13,223 nucleotides of DNA from Campylobacterales bacterium (GTDB taxonomy: Bacteria; Campylobacterota; Campylobacteria; Campylobacterales; QNZT01), in NCBI GenBank assembly GCA_015489185.1, contig WGAE01000245.1, positions 1 to 13,223 on the forward strand, in the 5' to 3' direction. The notes below the pieces were generated by a model. The model was not told the DNA's origin and made no database searches. It was given only the letters and a program-made list of their open reading frames with translations. Numbering within the stretch: the first letter of the stretch is position 1; every line of letters starts with the position of its first letter. Below, piece after piece: positions 1 through 7,748 of this stretch. The translations under genes were made by a program, and so were the position numbers.

Positions 1-2110
1 CAATGGTACCGATTTTATCAAAGAGGCGGTCAACAGCGTAAGGGATGCCATCATTCTTGGTGGTATTATCGCAGTTTTGGTTATCTTCTTCTTTCTGAGA
101 CAAGTCAAACTCTCCCTAGTTTCCCTGCTTGTAATTCCAATTACCTTCTTGATTACCATGGTATGGATGAAGCTTGTCGGTATCGATTTCAATATCTTTT
201 CGCTTGGCGGTATGGCCGCGGCGCTTGGCGGTTTGATCGATCAGATGATCATCGTGATCGAAAATATCGAGAGGCACTTTAAAAAAGAAGGCGTTTCAAA
301 ACAAGAAGCCGTAATCCGCGGTGCCAAAGAGATTTTGCCGATCATGGCAGTGGCAACCCTGCTTGCAACATTGATCTTTGTACCGCTGTTGCTGGTGAGC
401 GGAGTGGTGGGACTCTTCTTTAAGCAGCTGGCATTTGTACTGGTGATCACCTATCTGATCTCTCAGGTGATTGCTGTTTTCCTCACGCCTGTCATCGCTT
501 TCATTGCACTGCCCAATACACCGAAAACAAAAAAAGATTTTATGGAACCTACGGTAGAGCGATACAAACACTTTTTGACAAAGATGATGCCTCATGCTTG
601 GGTATCTATACCTATCCTGCTCACGGCCTTTGCCTTGAGCTTTTTTCTTTACAAAACCATACCCTCCACTTTCCTGCCCAAATGGGACGAAGGAAATATT
701 GTTGTCGATATGGTGCTTCCACCCGGTACTTCACTGGAGCAGAGTAAAAATGAGTTTATGGTCGTAGGAAAGATACTCGATGATACCCCTGAGGTTAAAG
801 GATGGACACTCCGCATCGGGACCTCTCTGGGGCAAGTCTCTACGCAGCCCAATCAGGGAGATTTTTTGGTAACACTCAAAAAAAAGCGCAGTAGAAGTGC
901 CTTTGAGATCATCGAACACCTGCGTCATGAGATAGAGCATGCCGTCCCCAATCTCGAGGAGCTAGGGCTTTCGCAAGTCCTTGAGGACAGACTCGGAGAC
1001 ATCATGGGAGCCGATGCACCTATATCGGTACATCTTTTCGGTCCCAATCCGGACGAGCTGATAAAGCAGGGATATCGCCTCAAAGAGAAGCTCAAACCTG
1101 TTAAAGATATAGAAGAGGTAAATGTCCTCACTTCCTACGCTTCACCTGCCATCAATGTACGCCTTAAAGATAATGCCCTCGCATTATATGGAGTCGATGA
1201 GCAGACTCTCGCAACTCAGATCAGGGCGATGTACTATGGCAGGATTGTGGCCTCTGTAGCACAGGGGGAAAAGCTGATCAATATTCGTCTGCTTATGAGT
1301 CGTCCAAGGGTTGATCCCATCGCTTATCTGCAAAAAGAGTTGCTTGTTTTTTCGCCTAAGCTGGGCAAAAATATACCCTTGAGTTATGTTGCCACAATCG
1401 CTTATAAGAATAAAGTGCCGGAGATCACACACTACAACCTCTCTCCGGTTTGCATCCTTGGCGTCCGATTTATGGGCAATAATATGTCGGCCGTAGTTGC
1501 CCACATCAAAGAAACCCTTGCTTCCGCCAAACTGCCGAGCGATATCACCACCGATATCAGCGGTTTTTACAAAGAGCAGCAGCAATCTTTCAAAGAGATG
1601 GGGTATGTTATTTTGTTTGCGATCATCATCATTTTTACAGGATTGCTATTGAACTTCAGTTCGCTTCGCACCTCATTTTCCATACTCATCGCACTCTTGG
1701 TGACATTGACGGGTGTTTTCCTAGCACTGAAGATTACCGGAAAACCTCTGGATATTACCGCCTTTATGGGGATGTTGATCGTGCTCAGCATCGTCATCAA
1801 CAACAATGTCCTCATCTACGATTTCTATCACATGAATATAGCCGGTGATACCGATGAGAAAAAACGGATTGTCGATGCCATTGCCGTGAGGATCCGTCCG
1901 GTACTGATGACGATGTTCTCCAACGCCTTTGCTCTGCTGCCCGTCGCACTGGCAATAGGCAGCGGCACGCAGATCATTCAGGATATGGCGATCGCCATCA
2001 TGGGCGGACTCTTTTTCGCTATTGTGGTCAATCTGTTTGTTATACCGTTGTTTTTCTATTGGCTTTATCGCCTAATTCGAAAGAAGGAACGCATCGAATG
2101 GATGCGTTAA
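1..2110 (+). CDS. RND-family efflux transporter permease, 3' part (5' end outside window)
   Basis: The reading frame is open from base 2 to the TAA at 2108-2110, giving 702 visible residues, about two thirds of a usual 1000-1050-residue RND pump; the N-terminal helix and first porter subdomain lie before the window. Visible in order are the end of the TM2-TM6 bundle (about 1-480), a large periplasmic porter loop (about 650-1590) and a second bundle of hydrophobic helices (about 1600-2090). The TM4 signature reads GGLIDQMIIVIENIERH (Asp codon at 239-241), matching the GxxVDDAIVVVEN motif of AcrB-type pumps but with one acidic residue, as in CusA-like metal pumps. The TM10 motif has INNNVLIYDF where AcrB has its lysine. 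The conserved IRPVLMT and ALLP segments are present. In the family these proton-driven trimers work with a membrane fusion protein and a TolC-like channel, neither visible next to it. Substrate unknown. It overlaps the next gene by 13 nt. Confidence 0.93.
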   Translation, partial: NGTDFIKEAVNSVRDAIILGGIIAVLVIFFFLRQVKLSLVSLLVIPITFLITMVWMKLVGIDFNIFSLGGMAAALGGLIDQMIIVIENIERHFKKEGVSKQEAVIRGAKEILPIMAVATLLATLIFVPLLLVSGVVGLFFKQLAFVLVITYLISQVIAVFLTPVIAFIALPNTPKTKKDFMEPTVERYKHFLTKMMPHAWVSIPILLTAFALSFFLYKTIPSTFLPKWDEGNIVVDMVLPPGTSLEQSKNEFMVVGKILDDTPEVKGWTLRIGTSLGQVSTQPNQGDFLVTLKKKRSRSAFEIIEHLRHEIEHAVPNLEELGLSQVLEDRLGDIMGADAPISVHLFGPNPDELIKQGYRLKEKLKPVKDIEEVNVLTSYASPAINVRLKDNALALYGVDEQTLATQIRAMYYGRIVASVAQGEKLINIRLLMSRPRVDPIAYLQKELLVFSPKLGKNIPLSYVATIAYKNKVPEITHYNLSPVCILGVRFMGNNMSAVVAHIKETLASAKLPSDITTDISGFYKEQQQSFKEMGYVILFAIIIIFTGLLLNFSSLRTSFSILIALLVTLTGVFLALKITGKPLDITAFMGMLIVLSIVINNNVLIYDFYHMNIAGDTDEKKRIVDAIAVRIRPVLMTMFSNAFALLPVALAIGSGTQIIQDMAIAIMGGLFFAIVVNLFVIPLFFYWLYRLIRKKERIEWMR

Positions 2111-4155
2111 ACACTCTTTTGTCTATGGTGGCTGCATATACGCAGCAGATCTGGGCTCTGGCTTTCTTGAGCGCTTTTTTGGAGACGCTGCTTGGGATAG
2201 GTTTGCTTTTTCCAGGCTCCACGCTGCTGCTCTTTATGGGTGTACTTGCAGGTCGAGGTGTTTTGGATATGACGCCTCTGCTGGGATTTGCCTTTCTGGG
2301 GGCCCTGACCGGCGATAATGTCAACTACTGGATCGGACGACGTATGGGGAAAAGGCTTTTGCATCACCGCTGGCTGCACCTTTCGGATGCATTGATCGGC
2401 AAAACGGAAACTTTTCTCAACCAACAGGGTGCCGCATCTTTGTTTATCGCACGGTTTGTTCCCGGCATGAAAGAGAGTATGTCCTTTGTGGGCGGCAGTG
2501 TCAATATGCGCTATGGCACCTTCCTATTTTGGGACACGCTTGGCGCCATGGGCTGGAGCGTAGAGTTCATTGGGATCGGCTATCTCTTTTCGAAATCGCT
2601 GAAGCTGGCCGAATTTTGGCTATCCCGTACCGCATTGATCATCATTGTATTGATCTTTTTGGGCACCGTACTTTACTTTCTGCTGCGCTATTTTTATCTG
2701 AATCGCCATCGCATCACTCTGCTGTTGAGCTCGCTGGGGCATTCATTCGCGCAAAATCCTTATGTCAAGCGCTGGATGGCGGAACATCCTGAAAGCGTCA
2801 CTTTTATCAAAAAACGATTTTCCAGAAAAGAATTTTCTGGTTTACCATTGACACTGCTGGGTATTCTTTTTCTCTATGTCGTTGCGCTCTTCCTGGGGTT
2901 GGTCGAAGATCTGATCACCAGTGACCCCATTGTAGCCGTCGATCAGATCATAGCAACGGCACTCCCGCAGCTTCGCACGCCGGAACTTACAAAATGGTTT
3001 ACGCTAATCACATTGCTGGGGCGCGAAGAGATGGTGGCATTTGCAGCCGGGATCATTGTCGGACTGCTCTGGTATTACCGGTACCGCCTTTATATTATCC
3101 CCTTTTTGTTCACGTTGGCCGGCAGTATTGCAACCGTTTTACTGACGAAACTGGCATTCCATCGCCCTCGTCCCGATACGGCTCTCTATATGGAATCCAC
3201 ATACGCCTTTCCAAGCGCACATGCGGTCATCTCGGTGACGCTTTACGGATTTGCCGCCTTTTTGCTTATTCACTTTTGTGACAATCCGCGTACGAAGCGC
3301 AACATATTTGTCGCAGCGGTTCTTTTGGACGGTTTGATCGGTTTAAGTCGAATTTATCTTGGGGAGCATTATTTAAGCGATGTTTACGGTGGCTATCTCA
3401 TCGGACTTCTCTGGCTCATAGCCGGAATGACACTTAGTTACCGGATTGAACAGCGTACAGAAAAATATGCCCGAACGCAAAAGAAAAGAGGTAAAATGGT
3501 GTTATGGTTGGCCGTGACATCTTTTTTTCTTTTTTTCTTTTTCTTTTCCCGGCAGTTTCATTATCGGCCTGTTGTATCCGTTTCCCATAATCCCGTCGTC
3601 GTCAACTCGCCCCTGTCGCTTTTTGCAAAACCACACAGTCAATACGTTCAAAATCCGTTTGGGTTCGATACGTGGCCCATCAACGTGATTATCGCGGCCA
3701 ATGACACCGCCGCCGTCACGAAAGCCTTTGAAAAGGCGCAATGGCGGCCGGCTACATCGAGAGCGGTGAAAATGCTTCCGATCTTCTGGGATGGAGCATA
3801 TGCCGCTCTAGCCTTCGAAAAAAAAGCATGGCAACATCAATATTTCATTAAAATATTCAAAACGGATGCTGTATCAAAGGATGGCTTGTCACTTTTTGTC
3901 GCTATTGCCAATGCGATCGAGGGAATGAAATGGGGCATGGTGCCATGGTTTTCGCCTGATATTGATGAAGCGAGAGCGTACGTATTGGAGTCACTGAAAG
4001 CAGGCAATTATGTGCAGTATTTTACTGCTTTTGAGCTTGATAGGTCATGCGAAGGAGAAGATATTTTGGATGAAGAATATTTCACGGATGGCAAGGTGGT
4101 TATGATTGTAATTTCAAAGGAGCAAAACCATGCGAATTCTGCTTATCGAAGATGA
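2098..4155 (+). CDS. DedA-PAP2-LssY three-domain membrane protein (putative polyprenyl-phosphate phosphatase/translocase)
   Basis: I place the start at ATG 2098, with AAGGA at 2084-2088, 9 nt upstream; an in-frame TTG at 2059 has no such site. The product is 685 residues. Residues about 15-200 are a DedA/VTT domain: E and G/P-rich reentrant loop (LLFPGSTLLL), GDNVNYWIGRRMG, and RFVPGMK, where the family's second Arg is Lys. Residues about 255-460 form a multi-helix PAP2 phosphatase with a complete triad of motifs: K351-x6-R358P, P372-S-A-H375 and S417R418-x5-H424 with D428. Residues about 515-685 resemble the LssY C-terminal domain. PAP2 enzymes dephosphorylate lipid (pyro)phosphates in the periplasm, and some DedA proteins carry undecaprenyl phosphate across the inner membrane. 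That this fusion does both is my inference. Similar domain orders are known (LssY-type). It overlaps the response-regulator gene by 26 nt. Confidence 0.9.
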   Translation: MDALNTLLSMVAAYTQQIWALAFLSAFLETLLGIGLLFPGSTLLLFMGVLAGRGVLDMTPLLGFAFLGALTGDNVNYWIGRRMGKRLLHHRWLHLSDALIGKTETFLNQQGAASLFIARFVPGMKESMSFVGGSVNMRYGTFLFWDTLGAMGWSVEFIGIGYLFSKSLKLAEFWLSRTALIIIVLIFLGTVLYFLLRYFYLNRHRITLLLSSLGHSFAQNPYVKRWMAEHPESVTFIKKRFSRKEFSGLPLTLLGILFLYVVALFLGLVEDLITSDPIVAVDQIIATALPQLRTPELTKWFTLITLLGREEMVAFAAGIIVGLLWYYRYRLYIIPFLFTLAGSIATVLLTKLAFHRPRPDTALYMESTYAFPSAHAVISVTLYGFAAFLLIHFCDNPRTKRNIFVAAVLLDGLIGLSRIYLGEHYLSDVYGGYLIGLLWLIAGMTLSYRIEQRTEKYARTQKKRGKMVLWLAVTSFFLFFFFFSRQFHYRPVVSVSHNPVVVNSPLSLFAKPHSQYVQNPFGFDTWPINVIIAANDTAAVTKAFEKAQWRPATSRAVKMLPIFWDGAYAALAFEKKAWQHQYFIKIFKTDAVSKDGLSLFVAIANAIEGMKWGMVPWFSPDIDEARAYVLESLKAGNYVQYFTAFELDRSCEGEDILDEEYFTDGKVVMIVISKEQNHANSAYRR

Positions 4156-4801
4156 CAAAAAGATTTCAGATTTTATAGCACGAGGATTGAGAGAGGAGCA
4201 AATGAGTATTGATGTGGCGTACGATGCCGAGGAGGGTCGTTACATGGCCAGAGTGAACCCCTATGATCTACTAATTGTCGACTGGATGCTACCTGGAATA
4301 AGCGGTCCGGAGCTGATCAAATTCCTACGTGCCGATGGGATGAATGTTCCTGTTCTGATGCTGACTGCAAGGAACAATGTAGAAGATCGTGTTGCCGGGC
4401 TGGAAAGTGGTGCCGACGACTATCTGGGCAAACCGTTTGCCTTTATGGAGTTGGTCGCACGCGTCAAGGCGTTGCATCGGCGTCATGCCTACAAAGACGA
4501 AAGTGTACTCCAGGCGGGTGATTTGAGGCTCGATATCATGCGTCGGGAGGTCAAACGGGGTGATAAGCTCATCGATCTGAGTGGGAAAGAGTTTGCACTG
4601 CTCGAACTGTTGCTGCGCCATAAAAACCGTATCGTTACGCATACGATGATTTTGGATAGTCTCTGGAGTGCGCAGGAGCGGGTGGAGAGCAATGTGGTCA
4701 ATGTCACCCTCTACCATCTGCGTAAAAAGATCGACGACGGATATGTGACCAAGCTGATCAAAACCGTCCGCGGATCGGGGTATCGGATTGAAGATCGTTA
4801 G
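4130..4801 (+). CDS. OmpR/CusR-type two-component response regulator
   Basis: The 223-residue product is the normal length for this family. The receiver domain (1-about 120) has the acidic pocket E7/D8, phosphoacceptor D51 in VDWMLPG, T79 and K101 followed by PF, so all key residues are present. The C-terminal winged-helix DNA-binding domain (about 128-223) shows LSGKEFALLELLL, SNVVNVTLYHLRKKID and VRGSGYRIE, as in OmpR/PhoB regulators. The start has AAAGGAG at 4116-4122, 7 nt upstream, inside the end of the DedA gene (26-nt overlap). It overlaps the kinase gene by 14 nt, so the two form a cognate pair. Its position in the middle of a transport operon suggests that it controls this operon; no target site can be tested because the operon promoter is outside the window. 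The closest families by eye are the metal/envelope-stress regulators (CusR/CopR-like), but metal sensing is not shown. Confidence 0.95.
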   Translation: MRILLIEDDKKISDFIARGLREEQMSIDVAYDAEEGRYMARVNPYDLLIVDWMLPGISGPELIKFLRADGMNVPVLMLTARNNVEDRVAGLESGADDYLGKPFAFMELVARVKALHRRHAYKDESVLQAGDLRLDIMRREVKRGDKLIDLSGKEFALLELLLRHKNRIVTHTMILDSLWSAQERVESNVVNVTLYHLRKKIDDGYVTKLIKTVRGSGYRIEDR

Positions 4802-6203
4802 TGTACGATACAGACTTCTGGTGACTTTCGCAGTTGCGACGGCGATCATCGTCGTGCTATTTGGCGGAGCCCTATTTTGGGGAATGAACGTCAGCTTCAA
4901 CGAAAGAATGCATCGTGCGCTTCAAGCTGTCGTGCTCGGTATCGAAGATGACATCCTTGAAAACGAATTTCACCCGATCGGACCGCAAGAACGTTATGCC
5001 GTGTCACCGATATTTATAGAAATCTATGAAGTTCAAAGAGGCAGACTCGAGCGTATTGCCGCGACGCCGAATATGAAAGGGCACCGTTTGCCGGTATTGC
5101 CAGGTGAAAGAGACGGATTCAAACTCATTTCGATTCCCTTTGTCTCAAGTGCGGACGAAAGCGCCTATCTGACTGAACGTTTCCATGCAAACGGTAAAAG
5201 TTACATCGTCGCAGCGGCAACACCGATCGATCATGCCGATGATATGCTGGAAACTTTTCTCTCTTTGTTCGCTGCGATCGGAGTGATTTTTTATCTCTTG
5301 TCTCTTTGGTTCGCTTCCCGCCTGATCGACTCGATTTTGGAGCCGATGAAAAGAATGACGGAAGCGGCTGGAAATATCGCAGAGCAACATCTGTCCAGAC
5401 GAATTCCGTTACCGAACCGTCGCGATGAGTTTTATCGACTTGCCGCCACGTTCAATGCGATGTTGGAGCGGATCGAATCGGCTTTTTCACGGATGAAGCG
5501 GTTCAATGTCAATGTTTCGCACGAGTTGAAAACCCCGTTGACGATCATTCGCGGGGAGGCGGAAGTGGCTTTGATGAAACCGCGCGATACGGCGACGTAT
5601 GAAGCGACGCTGCGCAGCATCATGCAAGAAAGCGAGGCGATGCAGCGGATTATCGAATCGATGCTGATGTTGAGTCATCAAAACCAGGATGCCGTCAGAA
5701 AGCGTATGCAATCGATCAGGCTCGATACGCTTTTAACGGATGTTTGTCGGAAAATGAATCCGTTGGCTGCATCAAAAAAAATCGCGATTCGATGGATGCA
5801 TACCGAACCCGTTACGATCACGGCGGAGCCGCAACTGCTCGAAGAGGCTTTTGTCAATCTTTTGGACAATGCGCTGAAATATTCGCCAAAGGGCGCAAAT
5901 GTATGGGTCGATATGCAGATATCGTCAGATGGTGTGACCGTCACGATCGCCGACGAGGGTGTAGGCATCGACTCCAAAAACATTCCCAAACTCTTCGAAC
6001 CCTTCTGGCGCGAAGAGGAGGCGCACAGCAAGCAGGTACCGGGTCAGGGTTTGGGATTAGCCCTGGTGCAGTGGATTATGCAGGTGCACGACGCATCGAT
6101 CGAGATCGTCAGTGAAAAAGGGAAAGGTACGACGTGCCGATTGCGATTTCAAGTTTCACGAAGAGAGGAAGATGAGCATGCCCGAGCCGATCGTCTTGTG
6201 TAA
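4788..6203 (+). CDS. Sensor histidine kinase, membrane-bound, partner of the upstream response regulator
   Basis: The product has 471 residues if translation starts at TTG 4788 (a GGGG stretch lies 7-10 nt upstream); no ATG occurs in frame before residue 33, which would delete the first membrane helix, so the TTG start is preferred. Order: TM1 about 9-33, periplasmic sensor domain about 34-155, TM2 about 157-180, HAMP about 178-232, HisKA with phosphoacceptor H245 in VSHELKTPLT, then the HATPase domain with N box (N357/N361 in EEAFVNLLDNALKYS), G1 (DEGVGID), F box (LFEPFWR) and G2 (GQGLGLAL). All catalytic motifs are intact. The periplasmic domain is about 120 residues and unrecognised, so the signal is unknown. 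It overlaps the regulator by 14 nt and the ABC ATPase gene by about 26 nt. Confidence 0.94.
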   Translation: MKIVSVRYRLLVTFAVATAIIVVLFGGALFWGMNVSFNERMHRALQAVVLGIEDDILENEFHPIGPQERYAVSPIFIEIYEVQRGRLERIAATPNMKGHRLPVLPGERDGFKLISIPFVSSADESAYLTERFHANGKSYIVAAATPIDHADDMLETFLSLFAAIGVIFYLLSLWFASRLIDSILEPMKRMTEAAGNIAEQHLSRRIPLPNRRDEFYRLAATFNAMLERIESAFSRMKRFNVNVSHELKTPLTIIRGEAEVALMKPRDTATYEATLRSIMQESEAMQRIIESMLMLSHQNQDAVRKRMQSIRLDTLLTDVCRKMNPLAASKKIAIRWMHTEPVTITAEPQLLEEAFVNLLDNALKYSPKGANVWVDMQISSDGVTVTIADEGVGIDSKNIPKLFEPFWREEEAHSKQVPGQGLGLALVQWIMQVHDASIEIVSEKGKGTTCRLRFQVSRREEDEHARADRLV

Positions 6204-6861
6204 AGATATCCGAAAACGGTACGGTAAAGGGGAAGCCGCGGTGGATGCCCTGCGTGGCGTATCGCTTGAGGTATACGAAAACGAGCTCTTTTTTATTGTG
6301 GGGCCTTCCGGCAGCGGCAAAACGACGCTGATCTCTATCATCTCCACACTGCTGGCTCCCACTTCCGGTCGCTGCCGTGTGTTGGGAAGGGATATCTCGG
6401 CGATGGATGAGCGGGAAAAAGATCGCTTTCGGCTGGAGTCCATCGGGTTTATCTTTCAGGCGTTCAATCTGCTTGCTCCCCTGAGTGCGGCCCAGAACGC
6501 TGCCGTGCCGCTGCTGATCAAAAAGATGAAAGAGAAGGCCGCGATTGAACGGGCCGAAGCGATGCTGGAGTCGGTGGATATGAAACGTCCCGACGCTTTG
6601 CCGGCGCATCTGAGCGGCGGAGAGCAGCAGCGTGTCGCGATCGCCCGGGCACTGGTGAACGATCCGAAACTCATCATCTGCGACGAACCCACAAGCAATC
6701 TCGACTCCCATACCGGCAAAAAAGTGATGGAGATTCTTACATCTTTGGCCAAAAGAGAGGGCAGCAGTGTCATCGTCGTAACCCACGACAACCGTATCTT
6801 CGAGTATGCCGACCGCATCGCCCACCTCGAAGATGGTGTCATTACAAAGGTAGAAGGATGA
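6178..6861 (+). CDS. ABC transporter ATP-binding protein (LolD/MacB/DevA type)
   Basis: This is the ATPase of a three-gene exporter. Counted from ATG 6178 it has 227 residues, the usual length for stand-alone LolD/MacB-type ATPases. It carries Walker A (GPSGSGKTT, residues 42-50), a Q loop (FIFQAFNLL), the ABC signature LSGGEQQRVAIARAL, Walker B (LIICDEPTSNLD) and the H loop (VVVTHDN), so it should be active. Start choice: AGGA at 6166-6169 is 8 nt before ATG 6178 but only 2 nt before ATG 6172, so 6178 is favoured, though 6172 is possible. An in-frame GTG at 6112 is unlikely because it has no ribosome site and the extension overlaps the kinase. The gene begins inside the kinase gene and ends with an ATGA overlap into the adaptor gene. 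Confidence 0.93.
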   Translation: MPEPIVLCKDIRKRYGKGEAAVDALRGVSLEVYENELFFIVGPSGSGKTTLISIISTLLAPTSGRCRVLGRDISAMDEREKDRFRLESIGFIFQAFNLLAPLSAAQNAAVPLLIKKMKEKAAIERAEAMLESVDMKRPDALPAHLSGGEQQRVAIARALVNDPKLIICDEPTSNLDSHTGKKVMEILTSLAKREGSSVIVVTHDNRIFEYADRIAHLEDGVITKVEG

Positions 6862-7748
6862 AAAAATTTTACGCGCTGATTCTGATCTCTCTCATCGGGA
6901 TCGGATACGGCATTTACGAAGTGATCCAATTTCAAAAACCCAGCGTAGGAAGTGCCAAAGCGCTTCCGGCTTTCACCCCGCCTTTTGCCTCCTACGTCGC
7001 GGCGCTGGGTGTCGTGGAGCCCGCATCCATGCATATACCCGTCGGGACAGCGGTAAGCGGGGTCGTGACGAAGCTCTTTGTCCACGAAGGTCAAAACGTC
7101 AAGATGGGTGATCCGCTCTTTGCCGTCGACAGCCGCGAGCTCGAGCTGAATATTACCGAGCAGAAAGCGCGTGTCGACCTGGCCCGGGCCCAGTTGAAAA
7201 GGGCGAAAGACCGCTATGCGATCGCCCGGCAATTGTGGGAAAAAAGTGTGGGGACGATCAGCAAAAAAGATTACGAAACTGCGCGGGACAATTACTTCAT
7301 CGCGAAGAAACGGCTGGAGATTGAAACCGTTACACTGAAGATATTGGAACACAAACTGACCTTCTATACCACCCGCTCTCCCATCGACGGCATCGTGCTG
7401 CAAAACGATCTGCGCTGTGGCATGTATATGGAAGCGGTCAGCACCACACCGCCTTATCTGCAACTGGGTTCCAAAAGATTCGACATGATCGCCGAAGTTG
7501 ATGAACTGCTGGCGCCGAAAATCAGGAATGGGGCCAAAGCGGTGGCTTTCGTGCGGGGGGATCCCACAAAAAAAGTAACCCTGCAGTTTGTTCGTATCCG
7601 TCCGCAGATCGGTCCCAAAACCCTTTTTGCCCATACGCCGCTGGAACGGCACGACGCCAAGGTGATGCAGGTGGTTTATCGTATCGTCAAAAGCGACGTT
7701 CCCCTCTATGCGGGGGAGATTTTCGACATCTACATCGAGGCGCCATGA
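6858..7748 (+). CDS. HlyD/DevB-like periplasmic adaptor (membrane fusion protein) of the ABC exporter
   Basis: The 296-residue product starts at ATG 6858 in a 4-nt ATGA overlap with the ATPase gene. An N-terminal hydrophobic segment (about 4-24) after MKK is a membrane anchor or uncleaved signal. Residues about 55-90 form the first half of a barrel-sandwich (lipoyl-like) domain (GTAVSGVVTKLFVHEGQNV, GDPLFAVD). Residues about 95-165 are a charged helical hairpin predicted to be coiled coil (ARVDLARAQLKRAKDR). The second half follows (TTRSPIDGIV, GMYM), then a beta-barrel region. This order is typical of HlyD/DevB adaptors linking an inner-membrane pump to an outer-membrane channel. The hairpin is short. 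No TolC-like gene is in the window, so the channel must be encoded elsewhere. Confidence 0.9.
   Translation: MKKFYALILISLIGIGYGIYEVIQFQKPSVGSAKALPAFTPPFASYVAALGVVEPASMHIPVGTAVSGVVTKLFVHEGQNVKMGDPLFAVDSRELELNITEQKARVDLARAQLKRAKDRYAIARQLWEKSVGTISKKDYETARDNYFIAKKRLEIETVTLKILEHKLTFYTTRSPIDGIVLQNDLRCGMYMEAVSTTPPYLQLGSKRFDMIAEVDELLAPKIRNGAKAVAFVRGDPTKKVTLQFVRIRPQIGPKTLFAHTPLERHDAKVMQVVYRIVKSDVPLYAGEIFDIYIEAP

Noticed and set aside
6112..6177. GTG at 6112 as the start of the ABC ATPase
   Set aside because: The added residues resemble a second reading of the kinase C terminus and lack a ribosome-binding site, whereas ATG 6178 has a properly spaced AGGA.
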